56,994 nucleotides of DNA, taken from IMG/VR virus record IMGVR_UViG_3300042197_003393, positions 1 through 56,994 of that record; one strand, 5' to 3'. Shown here in pieces: positions 1 to 9,590 of this stretch. The stretch's first letter is position 1. Each line of letters opens with the position of its first letter. Position numbers and translations under genes: made by a program. Under the pieces are notes generated by a model. It made no database searches. It had not been told where the DNA came from and was given only the letters and a program-made list of their open reading frames with translations. The stretch is from a virus.

Positions 1-1120
<1,120 letters not shown>

Positions 1121-1124
<4 letters not shown>

Positions 1125-1348
1125 ACGACATACCTCGTCACTACGAAAGAGGTAAGGCTCAATAGATTAATAAACGGGCAGATTCCAGATGGTAAGAGCC
1201 ACCAAGGAATAATTAAAAATAAAGCCAAGAACACCGCAGCGAAGACCATGTTCTTCTTAGTGAATAATGCTAAAATTATACCGCTAACGACACTGATAGT
1301 GCATGTGACCATGACAACGATTGAAGCCATCAATGCAAGACTTTCCAT
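1121..1348 (-). CDS. Small membrane protein with two transmembrane segments
   Basis: 75 residues with two long hydrophobic stretches, about residues 5-30 and 34-53, separated by a short basic turn (FTKKN). The tail is short and moderately polar. ATG start at 1346-1348 with an AAAGGA ribosome-binding site. It sits between the nuclease gene and the GTG-started unknown gene, with stop/start overlap downstream. Size and topology fit a holin-like or other small inner-membrane phage protein, but no lysin gene is adjacent, so the holin idea is only a possibility. Confidence 0.6.
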
Positions 1349-1350
1349 AA

Positions 1351-2235
1351 CTATCCTTTCATATATTCTTTACCGCGCCTCACGAGATCTGAAGCCTTAC
1401 TTAGCAAAATCTTGCGCGTCTCCGGTGATAACATCGCCAAAGCGTGCTCATTAAACCCATCTAATGGCTTAGCTGCCTTTATAGCTAACTTCTCAAGATC
1501 TGGATCGCCGAATTTACCATTCTTTCGTGCGCTCAGTAACCAATCCTCTAATCTATCAGAGAGGTCAGATGTCTTATAAAAATGATATGTTGAGTCTGCT
1601 GGCAGATGTAAGATTATCCCTCTTGGTATGTTAATATCGCTGTTTCGCCTGATGATGAGGCGGTATAGACTGACTTGCATACTATACTTCACTTCCTCGC
1701 AGCATGGCAAATCATCAAATGGTGGCAGCATCATCTCTCGTGCATTCTTCCTCACCATAAACTTACCTGTCTTCCAATCGAACATGCAATATTCGGACCC
1801 ATTCATTTGCAAAATAGCATCGCAACGACCCGCTATACCTAATTCCATATCGCCTATAGTCCATTCCTGTTTATAGACGGAGACTTTAAAAAGCTGTTTT
1901 AGCTTCTCCCACGCTAGATCAAACTGCTGCATCTCATGCATGTGTTCATTTAATGCCTTGAACAGATCTAATGCATCACCATTCAACACCATCTCGGCGT
2001 AGGCATGGACTTTTGTTCCCTTGCTTAATCCTTGATCCCGCTTAGCATCCCATTCGATTTGTATTTCGGCCTTCGATCTGCCGGTTTCAAATGACTTCGC
2101 TGCTAGAGCTGATTCAGCATCAAATTGAGGGGTAATCCATTTCAACACTGACGTGACGGGCATCAAGCTTGTGCCCTCACATCTATATGTATGGGACTTT
2201 GGATCAAAGACGATTTTATTAAAGTCGGTAGACAC
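1351..2235 (-). CDS. PD-(D/E)XK superfamily nuclease (RecB/Cas4-like)
   Basis: 294 residues. Visible signature of the PD-(D/E)XK exonuclease fold: GTKVHAYAE with H77, an E124 on the preceding strand, D139 in GRCD, D153-x-K155 in FDWKTGK, and a Q187-x3-Y191 helix (MQVSLYR). These match the metal-binding and catalytic positions of RecB/Cas4-type nucleases. Likely role is DNA end processing, host DNA degradation or recombination in the infected cell. GTG start at 2233-2235 with GAGGT 8 nt upstream. No Cas4-type four-cysteine cluster is seen, so it is not Cas4 itself. Family call is firm; the biological role is inferred. Confidence 0.8.
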   Translation of the reverse strand: MSTDFNKIVFDPKSHTYRCEGTSLMPVTSVLKWITPQFDAESALAAKSFETGRSKAEIQIEWDAKRDQGLSKGTKVHAYAEMVLNGDALDLFKALNEHMHEMQQFDLAWEKLKQLFKVSVYKQEWTIGDMELGIAGRCDAILQMNGSEYCMFDWKTGKFMVRKNAREMMLPPFDDLPCCEEVKYSMQVSLYRLIIRRNSDINIPRGIILHLPADSTYHFYKTSDLSDRLEDWLLSARKNGKFGDPDLEKLAIKAAKPLDGFNEHALAMLSPETRKILLSKASDLVRRGKEYMKG

Positions 2236-2240
2236 GTTCG

Positions 2241-2266
2241 TTGACCTCGGACTATATTTTTATAAT
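2241..2266 (+). promoter_or_regulatory. Possible promoter for the plus-strand gene at 2307
   Basis: A TTGACC hexamer at 2241-2246 and a perfect TATAAT at 2261-2266 lie 40-65 nt upstream of the ATG at 2307, between two divergent genes. The spacer is 14 nt, shorter than the 16-18 nt preferred by sigma-70, so it may use only the -10 box or be a phage early variant. Weak call. Confidence 0.35.
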
Positions 2267-2306
2267 ACCATTCTCAATATACAAAGATACCAAAAGGAGA
2301 CTTGCC

Positions 2307-2840
2307 ATGTTTAAAGCTCATCTCATTAGTCTTTCGCGTGGTCAGTCCTATAGTGACGTGGAAGTATTAGAATATAAACACGGTGATTTCGAACGACTCA
2401 CGATACCATCTCCATTTGGCTCTCGTACGGTCGCATTCTTCCACCGTGGTGAATTGATTCTCGCACACCCATGGGGAGTAAGACTTATACACTTGGATCA
2501 CAAGCCCCGAGGTAGTGGGCCCAAATGCTTCGAGTTTGATCGTATTATTCTAGATGGTGATATAAGCTACGCAGACGGTGTCTATATAGATGACGATTAC
2601 TTCGCCGAATATAGCATACCCGACTTGTTCGAAGACCCTGGGGAAGTTATAGATCAAGTATCCTTTTCATGCAATCAAGGCGTATTCATTACTCATGACG
2701 CCAATGTAGTCAGTATAATTAAAAAGCATCCGAGAAAGACTAGAGGAGTGACAAAGTCTGAAAATCCCAATACTGCATACATTAACAGATTCACCGCAGA
2801 TGAAGGACTTAAACACAAGAAGATCAATCGTCGTAACTAG
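2307..2840 (+). CDS. Hypothetical protein, 177 aa
   Basis: Unrecognised soluble protein. An open frame extends upstream to 2241, but the ATG at 2307 has a strong AAGGAGA ribosome-binding site 6 nt before it and is taken as the start. The sequence has an N-terminal stretch with positive charge, a middle rich in Asp and aromatic residues (around DGVYIDDDYF), and a basic C-terminus ending in KHKKINRRN. It is one of the isolated plus-strand genes and overlaps the convergent metallopeptidase gene by 17 nt. No family suggestion can be made. Confidence 0.65.
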   Translation: MFKAHLISLSRGQSYSDVEVLEYKHGDFERLTIPSPFGSRTVAFFHRGELILAHPWGVRLIHLDHKPRGSGPKCFEFDRIILDGDISYADGVYIDDDYFAEYSIPDLFEDPGEVIDQVSFSCNQGVFITHDANVVSIIKKHPRKTRGVTKSENPNTAYINRFTADEGLKHKKINRRN

Positions 2841-3396
2841 TCATTGCCTGCGCTGCCATACTTTCAGCATTCTTAATGTTTAAATATTCGACCGCATTTT
2901 TACCGTGGCGGGCCACCACGTCAGCAAAGCCATCTCCTACATTCCAATCTGCACGCTTGAGTGTCAACACTGGCCTGCCGTGGTCGTCCGTCACTATTAC
3001 CTCCTCGTCTCCCTTCTTGTCTTCATTATCGTCGTTGACCTCCTCCTTCTTATTCTTCTTTATTTTCTTCTTCTTAATAGCCACATGCGCCAGTTCATGA
3101 TCCACCACCGCTAACTTCGACTCTGATGATAAGGAACGCCAGGCGCCAGCGTCTACCAGCATCTCTACATCAAAATCCTTAGAGACACGATCCTTACCTT
3201 TTACACACCTGACAGTCGCCACTACGGGATATCCACTACTTTTAACAGCAGGTTTATCGACATTGTCACTATATGCAAATATTACCCCGATTTTTACCTT
3301 ATAATCATATAGTTCTTTATGCCATGACTGCATAGCCTTATCCATAAGCAACCAAATATCGGCACTAGGTACAGCTTTCCAATAAGTAGTAGGCAT
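2824..3396 (-). CDS. Putative phage metallopeptidase (HExxH)
   Basis: 190 residues with a zinc-protease motif H100-E101-L-A-H104 preceded by a helix (SKLAVVD), as in the phage metallopeptidase family often annotated in virion or early regions. A C-terminal segment (GFADVVARHG) resembles the end of that family. Directly after HExxH there is a very charged insertion (about residues 107-130, Lys tract then Glu/Asp tract), most likely a disordered loop. ATG start with AAGGAG 9 nt upstream. Substrate is unknown. The HExxH motif is clear; the family name is moderately sure. Confidence 0.7.
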   Translation of the reverse strand: MPTTYWKAVPSADIWLLMDKAMQSWHKELYDYKVKIGVIFAYSDNVDKPAVKSSGYPVVATVRCVKGKDRVSKDFDVEMLVDAGAWRSLSSESKLAVVDHELAHVAIKKKKIKKNKKEEVNDDNEDKKGDEEVIVTDDHGRPVLTLKRADWNVGDGFADVVARHGKNAVEYLNIKNAESMAAQAMTSYDD

Positions 3397-3407
3397 GAAA
3401 TGACTCC

Positions 3408-4007
3408 TTACGACGGCAAGTAACCTCTGTTTCTGTTATGTTCGTAAACTAGACGACCGATCTCAGCCCAAAAATACTTCTCCAACATTCTATTAGACAC
3501 CGAATGAGTTCTTTTAATCTCCTCGTTAACCAAAACACGTTCAGCTTTTACCGGGTATTGGTGAGAGAATCGTTCTATATATTGTTCGGCTAAAGCCTTC
3601 AAAAGATGCGCTGAAGTATTCTCCAGCGCTTCGCTTGTCATCGGCAATTTAATGTTCACTGTCTCGGATACCGCCATCGCTCTGTTTATCTCCACTCGTT
3701 CCTTCACGGTCGGGTCGGTAGGCAAAATCATACGTCGATTTTCGCGTCTTGAGCTCAAATTAGCATAGCATTGCTCTAAAGTCAACACGGTCTTAATTAC
3801 ATGATTTCCATTGTCATCGACAACTACCGGAAAAACCATTCGTTGCGCATCATTGTACAACAGATACTCGTTATTTAGCTGTCCACCAAACACAATCGCA
3901 TCACATAAATACGTTTCCAAAGAATCTGACACATGTATAAATCTCTCCCTAAGCCGCATGCGCGCATGATCGGTAATTAAATATATAGATGAGTCACCTT
4001 GGCTCAT
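3408..4007 (-). CDS. Hypothetical protein, 199 aa (possible DUF4258/RelE-like N-terminus)
   Basis: The first 85 residues (ITDHARMRLRERF, then YLLYNDAQRMVFPVV and KTVLTLEQC) have the layout of small RelE/DUF4258-like domains, with an N-terminal His-Arg helix followed by beta strands. The remainder is helical and basic. This similarity is weak. ATG start at 4005-4007 without a clear Shine-Dalgarno; it lies 11 nt upstream of the metallopeptidase gene and is divergent from the glycosyltransferase operon. Function unknown. Confidence 0.6.
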   Translation of the reverse strand: MSQGDSSIYLITDHARMRLRERFIHVSDSLETYLCDAIVFGGQLNNEYLLYNDAQRMVFPVVVDDNGNHVIKTVLTLEQCYANLSSRRENRRMILPTDPTVKERVEINRAMAVSETVNIKLPMTSEALENTSAHLLKALAEQYIERFSHQYPVKAERVLVNEEIKRTHSVSNRMLEKYFWAEIGRLVYEHNRNRGYLPS

Positions 4008-4032
4008 AATTATTCACGATTCTAAAAATACT

Positions 4033-4707
4033 TTGACACAATCTTTGTGTGCTATTATTAGTCTTTTCCGAGACAACGTTAAAGACGTAATAAGGCTGAC
4101 GAATGAACGGATGGCTTGGACAGTAAACCAAGATCATTTACTACATATCTGCGTTGAGGGTGATAGCGTCGATGACACCTATTCTAAATTGATGCGCATT
4201 AAAGGGATAAACACTAGGATCATTAAAAAGGACCTAGGTAACATAAGATATGGAAGCTATGCAATACCTGAACGCTTGCAAGTTCTCGCCACTTTATGGA
4301 ACGCAGGACTAGAAGCCGCGATAGATGCTAAAGCCAACTATGTGCTGATCCTAGATTCTGATATAAAAGTGGGACCGCATGCATTAGCTAGACTCTTAGG
4401 TCGACAAAAAGACGTAGTGGCTCCCATGTTAATGTGGGAAAAACGCCCCACTTATTTTCGCGATACTTGGGGATATTTCAAAGGGAGTCGTGATTTCCAA
4501 AGCCGTCCACCATACCACAAAGCTTATGATCAGAATAATTTGTTTGAAGTGGATGGAGCCGGCGTGCTACTCATTCGTGCTGAAGTATTAAACAAGGGAG
4601 CACGCTTCGACAATATGGAAGTCAGAGGCTTTTGCGGACAAATACGAAAATTAGGATTTAAGATTTACGTAGATCCTAAGACTCATGTGCACCATCCGGA
4701 GATATAA
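4033..4707 (+). CDS. Glycosyltransferase, GT-A fold (family 2-like)
   Basis: 224 residues. An N-terminal beta strand (LCAIISLF) is followed by a helix, then VLILDSDIKV with the metal/nucleotide-binding D108-S-D110, and a later strand around EVDGAGVLLIRAEVL, the usual acceptor-side region of GT-A enzymes. It should transfer a sugar from a nucleotide donor to an unknown acceptor. No ATG is available upstream of the core fold; the frame starts at TTG 4033 (or TTG 4045) with no good ribosome-binding site. First gene of a three-gene plus-strand operon with 1-nt overlaps, followed by cupin and sugar aminotransferase genes. GT-A assignment is good, exact family moderate. Confidence 0.75.
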   Translation: MTQSLCAIISLFRDNVKDVIRLTNERMAWTVNQDHLLHICVEGDSVDDTYSKLMRIKGINTRIIKKDLGNIRYGSYAIPERLQVLATLWNAGLEAAIDAKANYVLILDSDIKVGPHALARLLGRQKDVVAPMLMWEKRPTYFRDTWGYFKGSRDFQSRPPYHKAYDQNNLFEVDGAGVLLIRAEVLNKGARFDNMEVRGFCGQIRKLGFKIYVDPKTHVHHPEI

Positions 4708-5087
4708 TGAAAATTATTAGCCATGCTAATGAAGTATACGCCTTAATTATTAATATCCACGTTCATAATGGATTCATGACGCCTAACGACTGTACCCTTC
4801 AAGTTGGCGTCATTGAATGCGACACATCATATGAGGTCAAGAGACATGCACACACACCATTGTCTCGAAGGTTTATAGGCACTTCTGAAGTCATACAAAT
4901 CATAAGTGGACATTGCTCCTTGTCCATCTTTTGTGGGGATGAATTGCTCGAGTCCGTGGACTTACTATCGGGAGATATTGCAGTCATCTTGGCCGGTGGC
5001 CATAGCATTAAATTTTACCAAAAAACGAAGTTTGTAGAAATAAAACATGGGCCTTATTTAGGACCCAAGGAAAAGGTCCTTTACTGA
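4707..5087 (+). CDS. Cupin-fold protein of polysaccharide clusters
   Basis: 126 residues with a single cupin barrel: metal-ligand candidates in KRHAHTP, then SEVIQIISGHCSL, a GD turn (LLSGDIAVILAGGH) and the C-terminal signature EIKHGPYLG. This form, with GGH and a KxGPYxG end, is familiar next to sugar aminotransferases in O-antigen and capsule clusters, where its role is not settled. The ATG overlaps the upstream stop by 1 nt, and its own stop overlaps the next ATG, so it is translationally coupled between a glycosyltransferase and a DegT aminotransferase. A role in sugar modification is inference. Confidence 0.75.
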   Translation: MKIISHANEVYALIINIHVHNGFMTPNDCTLQVGVIECDTSYEVKRHAHTPLSRRFIGTSEVIQIISGHCSLSIFCGDELLESVDLLSGDIAVILAGGHSIKFYQKTKFVEIKHGPYLGPKEKVLY

Positions 5088-6169
5088 TGATACCCGTATG
5101 TAATCCAATATTAGACGATATAGAAGCAGAAGCCGCACTTAAGACCGTGCAATCTGGTTGGATCGGCGGCATTGGGCCTAACATCGAAGCCTTCGAAAAA
5201 GCATGGGCTGACTACTGCGGCCGTAAGCACGGCGTAGCCGTTAACAACGGTACCTCGGCACTCATCGCCGCTGTGCACGCACTCGATCTGCCATCTGGTA
5301 GCGAAATTTTAATTCCGTCCTTTACGATCATCTCTTGTGCATTAGCCGCTATTTACAATGGATGTAAGCCAATTTTCGTAGACGTCGATCCTGAATACTG
5401 GAATATCGACCAATATCAAATCATAAATCATCTTACTGATAAGACTAAGGCGATAATGCCGGTTCATATGTACGGTCATCCTGCTAATATGGATCATATT
5501 ATTTCACTGGCTAATACGTTTAAACTGCACATCATAGAGGACGCTGCGCAAGCTCATGGTGCATCTTACAATCAGCTCGGCATGAGACGCATGGCTGGCA
5601 GTCAAGGCAGCGTATCCTGCTTCAGTTTTTATAGCAATAAACTTATATCGACCGGCGAAGGCGGCATGATACTCACTGACAATGAAGAATATGCGGAGAG
5701 AATGCGTAATTATCGTAACTTGTGCTTTGGTAAAGGGAATAAGAGATTCGAGCATGTCGGTCTGGGCAACAATTTACGCATGACCAACATCCAGGCTGCC
5801 ATTGGACTTGCACAGATGACCAAGCTGACTTGGCAACTCGACAAAAAACGACACCTTAAGACCAGATATAAAGAAGGCCTAAAGAAGCTACCGATAAGAT
5901 TTCAAAAAGATAGACACGGCTATGAGTCATCTCATTGGATGACCGGCATATTAATAGACGGGAATGCATCTGAATTAATCGATTTTCTAAGATCTAATAA
6001 TATAGAGGCCAGACCATTCTTTAGTGATTTAAATAATCATTTCTATGGCAAGCGTTTACCTACTAGCTCACTACTCGCTCATAAAGGCCTCTATCTACCG
6101 TCATCTTCAGACATTTCTGAAGACTCTCTCGACAAAGTCATTTCTGCCATATACGACTTTTACAATTGA
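5087..6169 (+). CDS. DegT/DnrJ/EryC1/StrS sugar aminotransferase (perosamine synthetase-like)
   Basis: PLP-dependent aminotransferase of 360 residues, full length for the family. It has the N-terminal GWIGGIGPNIEAFEKAW segment, the VNNGTSAL phosphate/PLP motif, D152 in EDAAQAHGA, and the Schiff-base lysine K185 in SFYSNKLISTGEGG. With a lysine rather than histidine here it is an aminotransferase, not a ColD-type 3-dehydratase. Members acting on GDP-4-keto-6-deoxymannose make GDP-perosamine using glutamate; the nearby gmd gene makes that substrate fit. Other 4-keto sugars are possible. Last gene of a coupled operon; it overlaps the convergent methyltransferase gene by 10 nt. Confidence 0.9.
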   Translation: MIPVCNPILDDIEAEAALKTVQSGWIGGIGPNIEAFEKAWADYCGRKHGVAVNNGTSALIAAVHALDLPSGSEILIPSFTIISCALAAIYNGCKPIFVDVDPEYWNIDQYQIINHLTDKTKAIMPVHMYGHPANMDHIISLANTFKLHIIEDAAQAHGASYNQLGMRRMAGSQGSVSCFSFYSNKLISTGEGGMILTDNEEYAERMRNYRNLCFGKGNKRFEHVGLGNNLRMTNIQAAIGLAQMTKLTWQLDKKRHLKTRYKEGLKKLPIRFQKDRHGYESSHWMTGILIDGNASELIDFLRSNNIEARPFFSDLNNHFYGKRLPTSSLLAHKGLYLPSSSDISEDSLDKVISAIYDFYN

Positions 6170-6900
6170 GCCACATATAATTTATGCCACGCCAATGGTG
6201 CATTAATGCATCTTTGAGGTTTTCGCGCCTCAAGCACTTTATAACCATGGTATGCCAAATGCGCTTCTAATTCAAGATTAAAGAAGTACCTCACTCTATG
6301 ATTCTCGCTTCTTATCGTCAACGAATCGGAAGTATGCGTATACCACGTATATTCGCAAGTGCAAAGATTTTTATCGAGTGCCAACCTTGGCCGCACGACT
6401 CTAACTATAGACGCATTGCCGACTGAATATTGCTTGACCCGCTCAGTTGGCCTTTCTTGCAAAACGCTATGGCCATTCCATACATCGAAAATAAATAATC
6501 CGCCTGGCAACAAATGCTGTTTAATATTAGCAATCGTCGATTTAACATCATCATTAGTACTTTGATATCCAAGCACGGCATTCATCATGATTATGACATT
6601 AAATTTTCTATCTATGTTAAAGCCCTTAGCATCTCCTTGGTACAATGGTACCTGCAACTTATTACGGCAAATTGACAACATTGCGTCTGATAAGTCCACT
6701 CCACTTACGTTATAATCGTTTTGCAATTTAGACAAGTGCACCCCTGTACCGCAGCCGACATCTAGCAGTGACCTCTTGACAACCGAAAAATCCATATATT
6801 TGGCAATGCTATCAGTAACGTCTTTTATATCCCCATCAAAGTCATGGTCGTAATAAAGATCATCGTAAATAGCCGCATAGTCCTGCCCAAATACTGTCAT
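6160..6900 (-). CDS. SAM-dependent methyltransferase, amino-sugar N-methyltransferase-like
   Basis: 246 residues of class I methyltransferase fold. Motif I is LLDVGCGTG (D47-G53), the acidic strand-2 residue is D69 (GVDLSDAML), and motif IV/post I regions follow. The N-terminal YAAIYDDLYYDHDF, the HLSKL helix and the NAVLGYQ strand resemble TylM1/DesVI-type enzymes that N-methylate nucleotide-linked amino sugars. With the convergent DegT aminotransferase next door, N-methylation of a 4-amino sugar such as GDP-perosamine is a reasonable hypothesis. ATG with GGAGGT 6 nt upstream. Class I methyltransferase is certain, substrate is inferred. Confidence 0.8.
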   Translation of the reverse strand: MTVFGQDYAAIYDDLYYDHDFDGDIKDVTDSIAKYMDFSVVKRSLLDVGCGTGVHLSKLQNDYNVSGVDLSDAMLSICRNKLQVPLYQGDAKGFNIDRKFNVIIMMNAVLGYQSTNDDVKSTIANIKQHLLPGGLFIFDVWNGHSVLQERPTERVKQYSVGNASIVRVVRPRLALDKNLCTCEYTWYTHTSDSLTIRSENHRVRYFFNLELEAHLAYHGYKVLEARKPQRCINAPLAWHKLYVAQL

Positions 6901-6925
6901 AACTACCTCCAGATATACATATAGA

Positions 6926-7861
6926 ATGGCACTTCGTAACTGTTTACTATTCGCAGTATGGGTACCGCCTGGTAAGATTCATAGGCTTTATGATTATATT
7001 TCATTATTTAATACATACCTTCATAATTTCGATATTTACGTGGGAATAAACCATGGCACTGATAAATATGTGCCAGTAATATTAAAAGAGCTTAAAAATG
7101 TGGTCTACATAGGTCATGTAAAACCCGAATTAACCGTCGACTCCGACGCATCAGCCTTCATTAACATCATTGACCACTTAAAACGTAGTGAAGCATCCTA
7201 TAATCATGCATATTTTATGCACACCAAGGGGATGAGTTATGGTGATGATCCTAGTCAGAATTTCAACTATCGTAAAAACTTTTACCAGCATACCGTTAAT
7301 CTGGTTAAATCCATAGATAATATATCAAAATTGTTTGCTCTTAATAGCGAAATTGGCGGCTGGTGCCAATATGGCGGTATACATAAAGGCGACGCCGACT
7401 ATGAGCACAATATCAGTGTCGACCCGTTCCCTTGGCCACATACCTATTTTGAACCTTCTCATGGCTATTCAGGCGTATTATGGTTATTCACTAACTATGT
7501 CATAAGATTCGATATCTTAAAACGGTTCATTAAAAAATTACCGCAAACATTTTTCACCACTAACATCGGATATAGGTATTATTTCGAATTCATCTTTCCA
7601 CTCATAATTGATCTGATGGGATACATTAAGCATGTCGAAGAATGGTGTCCATATACGTGGAGAACTGATGTCGGTTGGCATGTGCGTGAATTTAATAGTC
7701 GGCATGAATTCATGTTACACCGTTGGCGCAATAAGATGACTAAATTTGTCCATAATTGTGCTGATCATAAAATTCATACTATAAATAGCATAACTTATTG
7801 TCTAAATTGCGGACATCATTTGCACAATGGTATTTGGTATCCATTCGATAAAGAGCCATAA
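6926..7861 (+). CDS. Putative glycosyltransferase (rhamnan-synthesis-F-like), 311 aa
   Basis: The sequence opens with a hydrophobic strand (CLLFAVWV), followed by helices and an HAYFMHTKGMS segment (H99-T-K101-G). This HxKGxS form is typical of RgpF-like glycan-synthesis proteins. Tryptophan- and tyrosine-rich regions such as GYSGVLWLF and the acidic EEWCPYTW also fit a glycosyltransferase. The C-terminus has a CLNCGHH motif (C292, C295) that could bind metal, an unusual add-on. The ATG lacks a Shine-Dalgarno; a TATACAT sequence sits just before it, so the message may be nearly leaderless. Context with other sugar genes supports the call; family is tentative. Confidence 0.5.
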   Translation: MALRNCLLFAVWVPPGKIHRLYDYISLFNTYLHNFDIYVGINHGTDKYVPVILKELKNVVYIGHVKPELTVDSDASAFINIIDHLKRSEASYNHAYFMHTKGMSYGDDPSQNFNYRKNFYQHTVNLVKSIDNISKLFALNSEIGGWCQYGGIHKGDADYEHNISVDPFPWPHTYFEPSHGYSGVLWLFTNYVIRFDILKRFIKKLPQTFFTTNIGYRYYFEFIFPLIIDLMGYIKHVEEWCPYTWRTDVGWHVREFNSRHEFMLHRWRNKMTKFVHNCADHKIHTINSITYCLNCGHHLHNGIWYPFDKEP

Positions 7862-7886
7862 CAGTTATGATAATCATCTAATATAC

Positions 7887-7918
7887 AAAAAAAAGGGCCT
7901 AGGTTATTACCTAGGCCC
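7887..7918 (-). terminator. Rho-independent terminator after the major capsid gene
   Basis: A perfect 9-bp stem (GGGCCTAGG at 7895-7903 with CCTAGGCCC at 7910-7918), a 6-nt loop, and on the minus strand a run of eight T (A8 at 7887-7894 on plus). It lies 28 nt beyond the end of the capsid gene and ends the head-gene transcript. There is no T run for the plus-strand direction. Confidence 0.95.
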
Positions 7919-7945
7919 CTTATGCGTAACCCTTGAGTTTATTAC

Positions 7946-9547
7946 TTACAGATTGCTAACGTTGATGGTGGCGTAGTACAGACCACCGTCCTCAATCAGC
8001 TTTTTACCGTATCGGGTCATGATGCCCTTATTCGGCGTGAAGCTGTTCGGGTCGAGGACCGTCGGGGTGCTGAGCAGCGGAATGTACGGAGCATAGAAGT
8101 AGCCCGCATCCAGCACGCTATTACCCTTAAAGCCCAAGAGGATCTTGCAATTCGGGAAGAGAGGATCCTTGTAGATCCGCAGCTTGCCCTGAATCGTGCC
8201 GACATTCATGATTCCCACATCAACGCCTTCCGTCGTGAAGGCATCGGATGCGCGGAAGTCATTCAGCTGCTCAAACTTCGAGCAGATGTCAGCCGACATC
8301 ACCATCCAGTTAGCAGGGCCACGGAGGGTGGTCCTATGGATGATATTTGCGACCTCGAGGGTCTTGTACATCAGCGCAATGTTACGGTCGGTGAAGTTCA
8401 CCGAGGCACCAGCCGCCGTAGCGAAGTTATGATCAGCGCGAATTGCTGCCGCAATGATCAAGTCGTTGATGATTTCACGGTCGATTTCGGCGACCATCTC
8501 ATCGGCCATCAAGTCCGTCAAGGTGGACTCAGCGTCGATGTTGTGCACCGACTTGAGATCCTGAGCAGCTTCTAAGGACCACGAGGTCTTGAGCTTGCGG
8601 GTGATCGCAGCGACTGAATCGCTATCGATGCTCAAGGTCACTTCAGGCTGGAAGGGATTAGCTTCGAGATCATACTCGTAATTAACCCTAGCCACAGCAC
8701 CAGCCGGGAAGCTACCGGCGCTGAGGGTCACCTGAACCGCACCTGTGGTGTGATTGAAGGTGGTGGCGCCAGTCGTGGTGGTATCGACAGCAAGGGTGGT
8801 GGTGAATTCTGTGCAGTCACCCACAAGCACCGTGTCAGGCGAGCCGTCGGAGTCAAAGCTGACCCTGAGGCAAGGAACGGCGTCATCGCAGTTCGGGCTT
8901 GCATCAGCTTCGGTAGCGAACACTTCAACTACCACCGTGCCGGCAAGGACCGGACGGTGCGCAAGAGTAGCGCTGACAACGGTGTCGCCAGAAATCGTGG
9001 CGTCCTCACCCTTGACCTCTTGCGAAGAATAATAAGGGTCAAGAGCCCAACCATTCTGACGGGCGTAGCTCTGCGCCGTGTTTTGGCGCATGATTTGCGT
9101 TCCGGCGACCGTCTGGCCCTTTGAGAGAGCATAACGATAGCGGATGTAGAAAATCAAGCTAGCGGGTTGGCTCATCGGTTGAACGCCGACAAGATTATCA
9201 GCAATCAGCTTCGGGTAGCTCTTGCGAATCAGAGGAAGAGCAAAACGGGTGAAGTCAGCGATATTGGCAGTGGTCGTCTGATCTTCGAAAATCACCGAGC
9301 GATTCTCGGGATTATTGTGCTTGAACTGATTCTCAAGAATCGAAGCCATGAGGCCGAATTTCTGCTGAGGCACCTCACGGCACTTCTGCAAAACTGGCGT
9401 CCACTTCTTCACTAAGCCGTTCTTCTTAGCTTCATGAAGGACCTGAGCCTTATGAAGGTCAGTTTCTTCAGTAATCGGTCTGCGACCAGCGCCGGCACCT
9501 TCGACCAAATGGCGGCGTTGCTGGTTGTTGCTGCGTGAAGGTAACAT
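7946..9547 (-). CDS. 23: Major capsid protein, T4 gp23-like
   Basis: 533 residues. Hallmarks of the T4 gp23 family: the segment NLVGVQPMSQPASLIFYIRYRY, the FTRFALPLIRKSYP helix before it, and the C-terminal capsid core ending in YYATINVSNL. A beta-rich, Thr/Val-rich insertion occupies about residues 175-310, probably a surface (insertion-type) domain. HLVE at residues 13-16 fits the L-x-E cleavage preference of the gp21 protease, so N-terminal maturation is likely. The ATG at 9545-9547 has AGGAG 5 nt upstream; an in-frame GTG at 9553 is too close to it. Base composition is noticeably more GC-rich than neighbours, as expected for a very highly expressed gene. Confidence 0.95.
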   Translation of the reverse strand: MLPSRSNNQQRRHLVEGAGAGRRPITEETDLHKAQVLHEAKKNGLVKKWTPVLQKCREVPQQKFGLMASILENQFKHNNPENRSVIFEDQTTTANIADFTRFALPLIRKSYPKLIADNLVGVQPMSQPASLIFYIRYRYALSKGQTVAGTQIMRQNTAQSYARQNGWALDPYYSSQEVKGEDATISGDTVVSATLAHRPVLAGTVVVEVFATEADASPNCDDAVPCLRVSFDSDGSPDTVLVGDCTEFTTTLAVDTTTTGATTFNHTTGAVQVTLSAGSFPAGAVARVNYEYDLEANPFQPEVTLSIDSDSVAAITRKLKTSWSLEAAQDLKSVHNIDAESTLTDLMADEMVAEIDREIINDLIIAAAIRADHNFATAAGASVNFTDRNIALMYKTLEVANIIHRTTLRGPANWMVMSADICSKFEQLNDFRASDAFTTEGVDVGIMNVGTIQGKLRIYKDPLFPNCKILLGFKGNSVLDAGYFYAPYIPLLSTPTVLDPNSFTPNKGIMTRYGKKLIEDGGLYYATINVSNL

Positions 9548-9590
9548 GTGCACTCCTATCGTGGAAAAAGTAAATCTATAAACAACAGGC

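Noticed and set aside
1351-2235. Cas4 or a CRISPR adaptation nuclease
   Set aside because: PD-(D/E)XK motifs are present, but there is no four-cysteine iron-sulfur cluster and no cas genes nearby.
5087-6169. ColD-type GDP-4-keto-6-deoxymannose 3-dehydratase
   Set aside because: That enzyme has His in place of the PLP lysine; here the lysine (K185) is present.
8750-9124. Overlapping plus-strand frames in the capsid gene
   Set aside because: GC-rich gene makes long antisense frames by chance; capsid assignment is secure.
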